Origin: Pomphorhynchus laevis
Lineage: Eukaryota; Acanthocephala; Palaeacanthocephala; Echinorhynchida; Pomphorhynchidae
Direction: 5' to 3'
DNA length: 64,000 nt
Assembly: GCA_012934845.2 (NCBI GenBank)
Contig: WNNJ02003402.1
Coordinates: 1 to 64,000 of the forward strand
Notes under the pieces: model-generated
Told to the model about the DNA's origin: nothing
What the model saw: only the letters and a program-made list of their open reading frames with translations
Database searches by the model: none
Shown here: piece after piece, positions 1 through 11,600 of the stretch
Layout of the letters: the number at the start of each line of letters is the position of its first letter
Numbering within the stretch: position 1 is the first letter of the stretch
Translations under genes and position numbers: made by a program

Positions 1-830
1 ACAAACACGAGACAAATTATTAGCATTATATAAGCTATACCCTTATATAAGCTATACATCTGATCTTCGGAAAAGTCCGAAGATCAGATGAATATGGTTT
101 AAACAAGAAAGACTAGCGGTACATTTCTAAGTTGCTTATGCAAAACAACTTTCGGATTTTAAAGTTTTCTATCATATAATGATCTTTTGTTTGATCACCA
201 CACCGGTTATGCACTTTGCCGAAAATTCATTTTCAAGTTAATACTATGTAGTTGTTTATAAAACAGACCATTGCTGATTTAATGCTATATTTGATTCAGT
301 TGCTGTTAAGCGAGCTTTGAGATTAAGATTTGATTCCGCGGAAATTCTGTAACGTTACTCGACACTATGGTTTAGCCGACTGATAATATCTCGTAAACAC
401 GTTGAGCGTGAATCCCAATTTTTAATCTAAAGCTGATATGATACTTCTTTCGGATATAATACCAACACATTTGCTTTGCGAACACTCACTCCAAACACGA
501 GATAAATTATCATCAGTATAAACGCTATCCTTTGTTGTTCAATACATTGCGAAGCCCGAATATCGGATGAAGATAGTTTAAACAATGTTTGGCTAACTTG
601 AGTTACCTGTGATATACTTCTACTTACCCCTTATGCAAAAAACTATCGAACTTGCAATCTTTTTATCCATGTTTAAAATCCACAAATGTACATGTGATAA
701 ATTTCCCGAATTTATAATAATTTTGAAGACATCGTTTTCGGTCTATCTAAAGATATTAAGAATACTTTTACTGAAACGTTTCTTGTCATCAGGGTTGCTT
801 GTGATTTGATTTTTACTTATTTCACAAGTA
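1..830. repeat. Diverged tandem repeat, about 485 bp unit
   Basis: Positions 1-130 and about 488-620 are recognisably the same sequence (a CCAAACACGAGATAAATTAT-like start, then GATGAA-ATG/AGTTTAAACAA). The following 'TTATGCAAAACAACTTTCG'-like segments also pair up. The first unit contains a perfect hairpin: arms 57-71 and 76-90. A related sequence (about 180-360) recurs at 63690-63860 near the other end of the window. No gene seen here. Confidence 0.6.
57..90. repeat. Perfect 15-bp-arm hairpin
   Basis: Arms 57-71 and 76-90 are exact reverse complements around a 4-base loop. It sits inside the first unit of the terminal repeat. Confidence 0.8.
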
Positions 831-1155
831 GTTTCGCGACATCAGTCCTTTAATATTTGCAACATCTCCATCACTGGTTTTTCCATAAATAGTTTATAAT
901 CAGGAATATCAACTAATTTGCTATCGATATCAGAATTAAGTCAATTTACAAAATTAACTAATAAATTGAAAATCTACTGAAACCCGATATTTTTGCTAGG
1001 CAAGTTCATATCAATATAACAAATCGTTGTTCGCATTAATATAACTTTTTAAGTTGATAAATTTGTGCAGACTGCAATTTAAATTAAAAAAATAAATAAT
1101 TTAAATTGTTACAGTTGAAATACGTCGTATATTATTTATTAGTCAATTCGTCAAA

Positions 1156-1346
1156 ATTGATTTTATTTCGAAGATCCATTAGTGCTTGTTATTGATAATG
1201 ACGCGGACGAGACTAGCTCTTACGAGTTGTGCCTTGGTCTATTTGAAGACCTAGATGACGAAGAAGTTAGTAAGCAAATAAATGACGACGATAGCTTGGA
1301 AGATATTTTGTCGTTTGTTGATGGCCTAGGTATGACAGCAGTCTGA
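1156..1346 (+). other. Short acidic open segment, unrecognised
   Basis: An open stretch reads FYFEDPLVLVIDNDADETSS, then YELCLGLFEDLDDEEV and DDSLEDILSFVDGLG before a stop. The composition (many D and E, little AT-driven K or N) is unlike the surrounding noise. It could be a remnant of a transposon or host exon. There is no start codon at its head and I do not recognise the family. Confidence 0.25.
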
Positions 1347-1374
1347 ATCGACTGAGATACATCATCAATATCAT

Positions 1375-1643
1375 TTATTGAGCACAACTCTTTTGTTAGA
1401 CTTCATAACGTTTTCATCATTTGAATGATCATGCTTCATTAGCTTACCTGCAAGGGCAGCACAACAGACGCCGTAGAGGAAATTCTTTCCTGAAACGTTG
1501 TCCCCGTCATTGAACAGAATGACGACGTGAGTCTAAACATTGCAGTCCTTGTTGTCGCATCCAATTTGCTTTTCGATGTAAGTATCGTCACTGACGAACT
1601 TGAGTTGTTTGCCGACATTTTTAATTAGCTTTATCTTTGCCAT
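1375..1643 (-). pseudogene. Small broken ORF, unrecognised
   Basis: On the minus strand from ATG at about 1643 a reading frame gives MAKIKLIKNVGKQLKFVSDD and IEKQIGCDNKDCNV. It then continues in the same frame past an interruption with HVVILFNDGDNVSGKNFLYG. Codon use and hydrophobic spacing look protein-like, but I cannot assign a family. It may be a mobile-element remnant. Confidence 0.25.
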
Positions 1644-2159
1644 AATAAGATATCAATGAAAATTGAAAATGCATTTTCGTTGTCGTCGAAATTAGTTTTC
1701 GTTGTCGTTTACTGTAAGTATTTATAACCAAGACGAAAATTGAACCAAGATGTTTGTATTATCTCTCAATGTATGTATTAATGTGTATATTATCTTTATG
1801 TGTATATTTAAATCCAAGGTTTTTCAGTGCACCCTCAACAGCTTACATTATCTCATGAAGAACAAGTATTGTCAAAAGCGTTATCTTCTGCACGCTCGCT
1901 TTTATGCACTTAATCGAGACTACTGTCAACCGCATTTTACTTACTTTCAAAACGCATTTGAAAATGCGTTTTCGATTTCTTTGAAATTCCTTGTAGGCTT
2001 TTGTGTGTATGTATTGCATGTATAATATGACTAATTTTTTTACGTCACAAATAATAAGTCGGAATCATTAATAGCTCAAATGGAATTAAATAATCGGTCA
2101 CTATTAAAATTTTGATTTGTTTAATCACTCTGTGATGGAACACAGAGTGAATACAGAGT

Positions 2160-3990
2160 GATGAACATAGAGAGCTTCCCCAAGTCTTCCTGGAAATTAT
2201 CCGTCTTAAATATTCGCTCTATTAGCAACAAGGTTGATTCAGTATATGATCTTTTCCTTCATAAATCTTTGGATGTTTTGTGTTTAACCGAATCATGACA
2301 CGTTAATCAGAATGATTACTCTAATAAACGCCTCCGCTCTTTAAATCTCTTTGTAGTCGATAAGGCTTGTCAACGACCTATTAGTTCAAATCGATCAATT
2401 AACCACAGTTTTCTTATAGCTTTCTCTCACCATTGGTCTCCGTTGCAATCTTTATCGTTACCATTTGTTCCTCTTACTTTCGAACTACTTGGGTTCGGTT
2501 TAAAAACCATCTCGTTGTTTCTCATTATCTACTTATTCTATCGACCTGGATCATGTCATCCGTCTGACTTTTTTCTGTGAATTGTCAAACTTACTTTCTT
2601 TAATCTTCCTCTCGGGTTTACCTTGCGTTGTACTAGGTGATATAAATGTAAATGTTCGCTTAAACCGTCGTTGTGATTCCAATACCCTAAAGACGATTTA
2701 TACATTTAACGATCATGATTTTCAAATAATGTCTCCTCATTATTCTTCTGCTACCCATATTCTTGGCGGTACCCTCGATATTATTGCCCTACCTTCGCGT
2801 CTTGCCTTGTCTTCTTCATTGTGCATATCTGATCCTGCTCTATCTAACCACTTTCTTATTACATGTTATCTCCCTTTATTAAAAATCAATGATCCTGCAA
2901 AAATTATCTCGTATCGTTCTTGGAAATTCCTCGACTTTTCCCTTCTTCGCTCTCATATTAACCGCTCTCCGTTAATGTATCCTTCTTTATTTACAAATCC
3001 ATCAATTACTTATGTACCCTCTTTAACCATGTATTTTGCTTTCTTCCCGTTAACACTTTGGTTCAATCACGTCACTATCGTGCAACATGGTTCGACTCTG
3101 AATGTGTGACTTCAAAACGCCTCCGCGTCGTTCTTTCAGAACTTATCATCGTTATCTCATACTATCTTCAGAACTTGACTCGTCCGTTTATCGTAAGCAA
3201 TTCTTTGCCCTTCGTCGTTCGCATAGGCAACTTCTGCGTTCTAAGGCACATAGTTTTTTGCGAACAAACTGGCTTCCGCTAATGACTTTTGAACTGAATG
3301 GAAAACTCTCAATTCTCTACTTTCTCGTTCCTCTGTCACCTCCACTCTTGATCCTTCTCAATTCTCCGATTACATAATTTCAAACACTATTTATCTAATC
3401 GATTCGATCATCTTCCTTCCACAAACTTATTGTATCTCGTCTATTCGTATCTCTGAGCTCCTTGCAGTATCTAAAGATGAGTTATCTTGCCTTCTTATTT
3501 CGTTAACTTGTAATTTCTCTCCTGCCGATCCCATCCCTACTCGAATTCTCAAATTGTTGTCAACAGACTTCACACCTTTCTTACTAGCCTCTTTAACTCG
3601 TCAATCGTGAATAGAATATTCCCTGTTCTTTGGAAAACGGATATTGTGCGTCCCCTACTTAAAAAGCTTTCTCTTGACCCTCTTTTCCTTTATCTTATCG
3701 CCCAATATCAATTCTGCCAACCTTATCTAAAATTCTTGAACACCATGTCTTTGATCAGATAAACAAGTATCTCTCTTTATCGCAGCTCTACCCTTCTTTT
3801 CAATCTGCGTTCCGCTCCAATCATTCCACCGAACTAGCATGTCATAAAGAATTTTGTGATCTGCTCTCCGCTCGTGACAAAGGACTTTGCAGTGTGGTAA
3901 TATCGCTCGATCTTTCATCTGCATTCGACATTGTCGATATCAAAATCCTTCATTTTCGTCTTCGCTATTATTATGGCTTCTCTTCGTCCA
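2160..3990 (+). mobile_element. Eroded L2/CR1/Rex-like LINE
   Basis: A degraded endonuclease-reverse transcriptase ORF. The apurinic endonuclease start reads LSVLNIRSISNKVDSVYDLF and DVLCLTES (about 2190-2300). It is followed by the catalytic CVVLGDINVNV (about 2620-2655), LGGTLDIIALPSR (about 2762-2800) and the terminal SNHFLIT. RT-domain entry appears as LSCLLISLTCNFSPADPIPT (about 3480-3545), typical of the CR1/L2/Rex group. The frame changes several times and the RT catalytic core is not recognisable, so this is a dead copy. Confidence 0.75.
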
Positions 3991-4083
3991 CCTTGGCTTG
4001 GTTATCTTCGATAACCAAGCCAAGGTTATCGTAGATAACCAAGCCTTGATCGTAGATAACCAAGCCTTGGTTATCTACGATCT
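3989..4083. repeat. Nested palindromes
   Basis: Sequence around TTGGCTTGGTTATC forms an inverted repeat (about 3992-4006 with 4009-4023). It is followed immediately by a second overlapping palindrome (about 4024-4082) built from the same GATAACCAAGCC word. The array abuts the end of the LINE remnant. Confidence 0.65.
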
Positions 4084-4626
4084 TACGATCGAGATATAGA
4101 CGAGGATACTAAAGAGAAATTTCTGGTGATTTTAATATTATGGAATTATTCTTTAATGATCTTAATTAGAAATATATTCATACTGATCTGTATTTAAATT
4201 TTTTAATATCCAAGAACTATCATGTATAGTTCAGAAACGACAAGAAAAATCATTTTGATATTTCGCTAGTAACTTCCAGCAGCTTCAGAAATTAATATAA
4301 AAATGAAAAAAAATCACATAAATAAAGTTTCTTGTCTGTTTGTGCATTGATGCTGGAATCAAAGTCTTTGCTAACATTTGTTCATGTAACGTTTCCTTTT
4401 GTAGGGACCGTAGCAAACAAAAACACAACAACGAAACAAACAAAACACTAAAAATGTACAACAAAAGTACAAAACACATATGTATTCATAAGAAAAAATA
4501 AAAAAAAAACAAAAAAGTGAAGAAAATAACAAAATAGAGTAAAAACAAAAATTTTTTATAATCAAAGACTTTCGTTTATATTAGTTTTAAGGTCAAGTCA
4601 GCTTTATTACCAACCATTAAGTTATC

Positions 4627-4911
4627 CTATAGTTTTTTAATATAAAACGCTTCTAAGATCTTGAGTTTAACCATCCTGGATTCTTTTGATAATATGGTAG
4701 TTCCATCGAAATAAATAATGTGATCATTATTAATGCTATGATCAACAAAGGCACTGCTTGTTCCACGTTTAAGTATGTATTTATGCTGGCTTACTTTCTT
4801 ATTTATACCTTGCCCAGTCTGACCTATGTATATTTTACCCCGGTATTTACAAGGGATTTTATAAACAATGGACGGATTATTGTTGATGAGGCATTCTTTT
4901 ATTTGATCCAT
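4627..4911 (-). mobile_element. Penelope-like element: GIY-YIG endonuclease fragment
   Basis: The 94-residue ORF reads SIVYKIPCKYRGKIYIGQTG, with the KIYIGQTGQ...R/K-x3-H-K arrangement of GIY-YIG nucleases, then SAFVDHSINNDHIIYFDGT and ESRMVKLKILEAFYIKK. This is the C-terminal nuclease of Penelope-like retroelements, which nicks target DNA for integration. The reverse transcriptase that should precede it is absent, so this is a truncated copy. Flanking 4090-4626 and 4912-5540 hold AT-rich sequence in which I see nothing else. Confidence 0.85.
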
Positions 4912-5547
4912 CTTTTTAGATGAAAAGTTAGGTTTAATTACGCTGACATTTTATTTTTACTCGATTAAATTTTAATAGCCATTTTTTATAAACAAATAAT
5001 AAAATATATTATTTATAATTATTAATTATCTGAGATACTTTATTACAGTTCTGCACCTTCATCTTTCGATGTCTGCAGTAATAAATTGACAAGTTCGTCC
5101 ACAACCCGAACCAAAACATAATAGAAATCGTAACAATAATTATACTAAGGTTCTTGGGAATGATATACCCAAGCCACTTAATAATAAGATCCCGTAAACA
5201 TAAATACGGTAAGAAAATATTCAATTGTAAAAAATAATAAAAATACTTCAAAAATCAAGCGCTTGTGATACTGAATAAACTCGTATTCATAGTGTCATAC
5301 TGCATCTATGCATCTAAATAGGACAGCCCTATAACCCAAATATGTTTATATTTTAATGCATGTAGCAAACTAATATGGGTATAATATATATATCTGGTTC
5401 GGCCTTTACAAGAGTTATTGATTCCAAGTTCACGATATTCATTTACTTTTTAAAGCCATTTGTTCCGGCTTTATTATATGTTTAGTACAGACTACATTCA
5501 TATTCGTATATCGGGCCACTTCGTTGTATTATTAACACGGATTATAG

Positions 5548-5781
5548 GTTAGGAAAGAGCAGGACTGGGAACTCAGACTTCTCAAAGTTGCCATCCATTC
5601 ATCTAATCAAGCAAACTTATCTTTAACTATGTCTACCAAGTATGTCTACTATTTGAAAGGCACTGTCACACTTATACTAAGGAACCTTATTCCAGAAGAA
5701 AGACACAATGAAGTCAAACAAGAATTACACAATCATATGTCAAAAGATGAACATAACTCTAGGCTTAATTTATACAGATGA
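5548..5781 (+). other. Possible exon or ORF fragment, unrecognised
   Basis: Directly after an AG (possible acceptor) an open frame of about 77 codons runs VRKEQDWELRLLKVAIHSSN, then LTMSTKYVYYLKGTVTLILR and RNLIPEERHNEVKQELHNHM, to a TGA at 5779. It stands out as locally GC-richer with amphipathic helix spacing. No family recognised; it could be a last exon of an unannotated gene or a repeat-derived ORF. Confidence 0.3.
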
Positions 5782-5799
5782 ATGTTCTGCCTAATTTTC

Positions 5800-6410
5800 C
5801 TAATTGAATTTTATCCATCACACCATTAATCGGTCTGAAAATTTGGTTAAATATTTTCGTTGTATCCAGCATTAAGCACTTTATGACTTAATCTATAATT
5901 ATATAGTCATTGTAACCCCTAATTCTGTAGTCCACAAACTAGCCGTTCACAAACCCTTAATCTAACCAATCTAATCGGCTTAATCTAATTTAATCTATAA
6001 TCTAAATTTAATCTAAAATTTACGAATAGTTTTATAGCCTATTTATTTTAGATATTATTTAGGATATTCCTGATAACAGAAACAGGACTGATCCAATAGA
6101 TCTATTGAAATTTTAAAATATATGTTTGTTTGATTCCTGTTTTTTAAACAAATGACCATTACAAGACGATTAATTATGTATCCCTTCTTTGTAAGTTACA
6201 TTTCCTTTGATTGTAATCTCAGTAATTATGAGGAATTGTCTTTAGAATTATCGAAATTTCATAATAAATTTACTATTGATAATATGTATGAATATCGATA
6301 ATTTACTTGATCTAACTTTATTTAGGAAGTAAACTAATTTCTTTGTAAGTAAAAATGACTTTAATTCATATATTTTATTACAAATAATTGTAACAAAAAT
6401 CAAGAGGATA
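5800..6410. other. AT-rich intergenic stretch
   Basis: No gene, RNA or clear repeat family recognised; only short TAATCTAA-type direct repeats (about 5955-6020). Confidence 0.5.
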
Positions 6411-6414
6411 GCTA

Positions 6415-7970
6415 ATAAGGATTAAATGTTTATCAAACAATTTATCAATATTTATCAAATTTAGGTGATTTATCAATTTATCAAATTTATGAGATTTGTT
6501 TTAAGCATTTGTTGTTTGCTAATAACTGATTAATTATATTCATTATAGGTGCATTTTTAATGTGAATTCTTCCGTATTTTAATCAGTAATTTATAAGATA
6601 TTGAAATTTATTTATTACAATATCTTTTATAACACACATTTTAATTTATATTGAACATTATAATATAAATTATTTGTAAGGATAAGTTTACACTACATTT
6701 ATCAAAATTGTAAGACTATTTAAAGAAGAATTTAAAAATGTATTTAAATAGTTCTATAAAAATTTAAAGAAAGATGCATAAATTTCAATTTTTAATAAAT
6801 CAACATTCCAATTTTTATTAAATTCGTTCTAGTTTTATTTATTAAATTAAATCACCTAAATTTATCAAATTTTTTGTTTTAAGCATTTGTTGTTTGCTTA
6901 ACTGATTAATTATATTCATTAATTGAACTTTTGATGTGAATTCTTCCGTATTTTAATCAGTAATTTATAAGATATTGTAATTTATTTATTACAATATCTT
7001 TTATAATACACATTTTAATTTATATTGAACATTATAATATAAATTATTTGTAAGGATAAGTTTACACTACATTTATCAAAATTGTAAGAGTATTTAAAGA
7101 AGAATTTAAAAGTGTATTTAAATAGTTCTATAAAAATTTAAAGAAAGATGCATAAATTTCAATTTTTAATAAATCAACATTCCAATTTTTATTAAATTCG
7201 TTCTAGTTTTATTTATCAAATTAAATCACCTAAATTTATCAAATTTTTTGTTTTAAGCATTTGTTGTTTGCTTAACTGATTAATTATATTCATTAATTGA
7301 ACTTTTGATGTGAATTCTTCCGTATTTTAATCAGTAATTTATAAGATATTGTAATTTATTTATTACAATATCTTTTATAACACACTTTTTAATTTATATT
7401 GAACATTATAATATAAATTACTGGTAAGGATAAGTTTACACTACATTTATCAAAATTGTAAGAGTATTTAAAGAAGAATTTAAAAATGTATTTAAATAGT
7501 TCTATAAAAATTTAAAGAAAGATGTATAAATTTCAATTTTTAATAAATCAACATTCCAATTTTTATTTAATTCGTTCTAGTTTTATTTATTAAATTAAAT
7601 CACCTAAATTTATCAAATTTTTTGTTTTAAGCATTTGTTGTTTGCTTAACTGATTAATTATATTCATTAATTGAACTTTTGATGTGAATTCTTCCGTATT
7701 TTAATCAGTAATTTATAAGATATTGTAATTTATTTATTACAATATCTTTTATAACACACTTTTTAATTTATATTGAAAATTATAATATAAATTACTGGTA
7801 AGGATAAGTTTACACTACATTTATTAAAATTGTAAGAGTATTTAAAGATGAATTTAAAAATGTATTTATAACAATTTTAAGAAAAATACATAAAATTCAA
7901 ATTTTTAATAAATCAACATTATAATTTTGATTAAATTCGTTTTAGTTTTATTCAAATTAGTATTTTTACA
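6415..7970. repeat. Tandem array of about 374 bp AT-rich units, 4 copies
   Basis: The marker CATTTGTTGTTTGCT recurs at 6506, 6884, 7258 and 7632, giving spacings of 378, 374 and 374 bases. Later units are nearly identical; the first and last are more diverged. The array ends at about 7970, just 20 bases past the dynein stop codon, so dynein transcripts may be polyadenylated inside it. Confidence 0.85.
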
Positions 7971-7989
7971 TTGTAAACTAAAATGACTA

Positions 7990-8613
7990 TTAATTTTGCA
8001 ATAGCATTGCAACTCCAGCTAATATCCATTTTGTTGCAGGCTCTTTAGTTTTAAGGTTAAATTTCCATACATACGTTGAACCTCTTCGTATTGTCTTATA
8101 CATCGGACAATCGTAATGATTTTGACTGTCCGATCGATCAGCCTGAATTGCTCTGAGTAGCATGGGTGGCATTTCATGCGATAGTTCCATTGGAATAGCA
8201 TTAGTAAGGCGTCCTTGTACACGATCCCAACTCGCTTCGTCTAGGAACACTCCGTGAATTTGTATTGCATCTTTTGGAAGAAATTGAACACCGTCCAATT
8301 TACTTTTCTTTGAGGTAACTTCTACTGATATTGACATTTTGTCAAGTGACCAGTCATTACGTCTAGCGGTTGTTTGCATTAGTGCAGTAAAGAATGATTG
8401 CGGATTGAACAGTCCTCCTATCCAAACAGAGTCGGGCACTGCAAATCTCGATATCCACATATTCAGTTCCTTCTGCCGTTCCGTCATGTCGATAACCCAT
8501 ATGGCAAGTGAATATTGTGATGGATATGCTTTATTAGCCCAGTTTTGCGGTACAACATTGACGTATAGGCTCTGCTGGAGATACTCCATTTGAGAGCTTA
8601 TTGATAACTCTCC
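7990..8613 (-). CDS. Dynein exon 40 (last): C-terminal domain and stop
   Basis: 207 codons from [20 protein letters not shown] to GVAMLLQN and TAA. It includes [44 protein letters not shown] and [20 protein letters not shown]. The long C-terminal domain is typical of the beta class. An AT-rich 374 bp tandem array begins about 20 bases downstream, so the 3' UTR probably lies within repeat sequence. Confidence 0.96.
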   Translation of the reverse strand, partial: GELSISSQMEYLQQSLYVNVVPQNWANKAYPSQYSLAIWVIDMTERQKELNMWISRFAVPDSVWIGGLFNPQSFFTALMQTTARRNDWSLDKMSISVEVTSKKSKLDGVQFLPKDAIQIHGVFLDEASWDRVQGRLTNAIPMELSHEMPPMLLRAIQADRSDSQNHYDCPMYKTIRRGSTYVWKFNLKTKEPATKWILAGVAMLLQN

Positions 8614-11600
8614 CTAAATTCAATGATAAATCAAAAACGTCAATGTACACACTATAATCAAAAATATCTTTGCAATGACAATGTTCTTGTATCCAAAAAC
8701 AATACAAAATAGTCAATTAAAAATGTGATTTAAAATTTTTAACCCAAATTAATTATTTTTTAAAGGTATAAATTTTAAACATTTCTAATCTTAGAGTTTG
8801 ATGATAATCCTTAAAAATAATACTTATTTTTATTAGAACAAAGAAGAAATTAACTTTCCTTTATTTTGAGCACATATACTTTTAAAAATGTTTTAATTAT
8901 TTAATTAATCTACAATTAAATAATTATATTGGGTTATATTTAAAAATTACTTGAGTAATTGATATTAAGAAAGATACATTAATTTCATAAAGCACTCATG
9001 ATTATAAAAATATTTATTGGAATAATGACCGAAACCTTTAAAATTAACAGTTTTTGTAAATATTGTTTTCTGTCTAACACAGGCTATATAACACTCTCTA
9101 GCACAGTGTATACTGTTTAGAAATCTATACATTTAGTAAATTTATCCACAATTCATTTAAACATTAAAATATTCAATTATGTTATTATATATTATAATTA
9201 TATAATTATATTATTCAATCATATGTTCAGTTAACTAAGATGTAATTATAATTTAAATGTAAATTAATTAAAAAACAGTTGTGAAATGTTGTATTGTTAT
9301 AATTATCGTTGCCTAAAATTAAACAAAGAATATAAAAATCAGTAAGTTAAACATATTAAATTGCTATCTATCTCGCAAAGAAAATGTTACCTTTAAACCT
9401 GCAGAGAGTTCGTTTAAACTTCGTCTAATTTCCGCGATCAAAATGTTAATGCGCTCCCATTCCTGAGACGCAACTACCGTATAAGGATTTGTATTACTCA
9501 TCTTTAACATTATATCACTCATTGAGAATTCCTCTGGTAAGTTTGTTAAAATGTCATCAATTGTAGTTTTAATCTAAATCACGATATATTCATTCTTCGG
9601 TAAAAATTAACTTTAAATTATTTAAAAATCTTTATTTAATATTTTGCTAATCAGGCAAAGACATACTACTATTTAAGAGGTGAACTGACGATATAAAATA
9701 TCACTTATTTCCGCTGTATAATCGAGTAGAATATATATTTTAAAGATGATATATATGTCAAAGGTGATATATCCCCATTTTCAAATGTGATATATTTTAC
9801 AAATAATATGCTAATTTAATATATTTTAATGTTTGAGTTAAGATTTCAAGTATCTAGTTTAAGTACTGCGTGATAAATTACAAAAGTAACTTTAATATTT
9901 TTAAAAGTGAATGCTTAGTCATTTGAAATGTCAAACAATTTACTGTTGAGAATTCAAGTTTCAAAGTGAAGCGCGATAACTTCGTGTTTGTATAAATGTG
10001 ATAATATGAGACTAGATTGTAAGTTGCTTAACTTATTGACCTTTCTAAATTGACATCGCATTACATCAATGTGTACAACGCACCTTGCCTTAAGACAAAT
10101 GTTCATTGTACCTATTCAAAGTGAAGAATGACATTTTTATCAAATGAAATTGATATCATGAGGTAATGTGTGTTTTAGTAAATTGACCGATGTTTTTGTA
10201 TATTTCAACAACGCAAGCCATGATTATTTACAATGTATTAGTAGTAGTGAGATAAATTCAGAGAACATTAAGTAATACAGGACAAATTCCGCAATACGGA
10301 AGAATTATACAGAATACTTTAGCACATCTTAGAAGTTGATTGTGTTATTGGTAAAATGAGTATAGAAATTTATCAAACTTACCTCTTCATCTTTGTCCAC
10401 GTTGATGGCATCTAGAACAATATTATCAATGCTGGCCTCACGCGGTTGCAACTCGAGAACCTTTTTGAATACTCGTTCGCTCGTATTACTTAAGAACTCT
10501 AATTCTGCGTTTGAATGTAGACCGTATAATCTAGGACTTTCTTCCGGTAAACTATTTACGACGTATTCATGATATCCTTCTAAATCCAAACTCCCAGCCG
10601 GTACTTGAAAGCCGGGAGCGAGCCATAATTCACTATCGATCTAAAATACAATTTAATTAATGCTATCGTAATCAGTCAGTAAATGTGTATTTTTTTAATT
10701 TTAATCGATTACAATATCTATCTATAACGTAACTTAAAATGATGTTTATTTTTCAAGCGCATATTATGTTAAATTATGATATTTTTTAAATTTCACAACA
10801 AAAACAGAGAATTGAGTGTCATTATTAGATAGCCGTTTTTTACATTACTTTACAAAATTCATCTACATAATTTTACTTACCAGTTGTTGAGTTAGGTATG
10901 TGTCCAGATAACATTTACACGAACGTCTATCCCAATCGTCTGTAATATGACCTCCGTACATTATCTCACCAAAAAGATATCTCAAGTCAGACCATGGCAC
11001 TTTGTTATTAACTTCCAAATAGTTTAATAAAATAGTGCTGCAAATTGACAAATCTCCAGATCCAAATGGATATGAACTAAAAATAAAAGAGTCAAATACA
11101 TCTTTGTCATTTAATTAAGCTATACATTTGTATTCTAAAAATTTAAATTTTAAAAATAATTAATTAATTTAATTTTTAAATTTTATTTGTTGAAAAGCTT
11201 TTGCTTTTCGATAAAACGAAAATTGGAAAATTAGCACAAATAAAAATGCCTACAAATACTTTAGATAACAACTTCAGTTACCGATTCCATCCAATTGCCC
11301 CAAATTTAATTCGCTGTGTTATCGTAGCGTGAAAATAACATAAAGCAAACATTATTGTTCTATATTCAAATTCCTTATTTGAACTGTCTAATTGCTCCTG
11401 CGTTATATTATCTAGCGCTTTGTGCAGATTTGCACTCATTCCTAAAGAAGACTTATGATTACATTTTCATCTAGTTTGAATTTTGTCACTTACCTGTTGG
11501 TGGTTCGTTTGAAATTTTCAATGAAACTTCGAGAATTCCTTGCGGAATGACATGCATCAATTCATCCGGCACAGGCTCTCCCGTTAAGAATAGTCTAAAC

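Noticed and set aside
1750-2025. Plus-strand ORF of 91 residues
   Set aside because: Hydrophobic low-information sequence without homology or context; probably chance.
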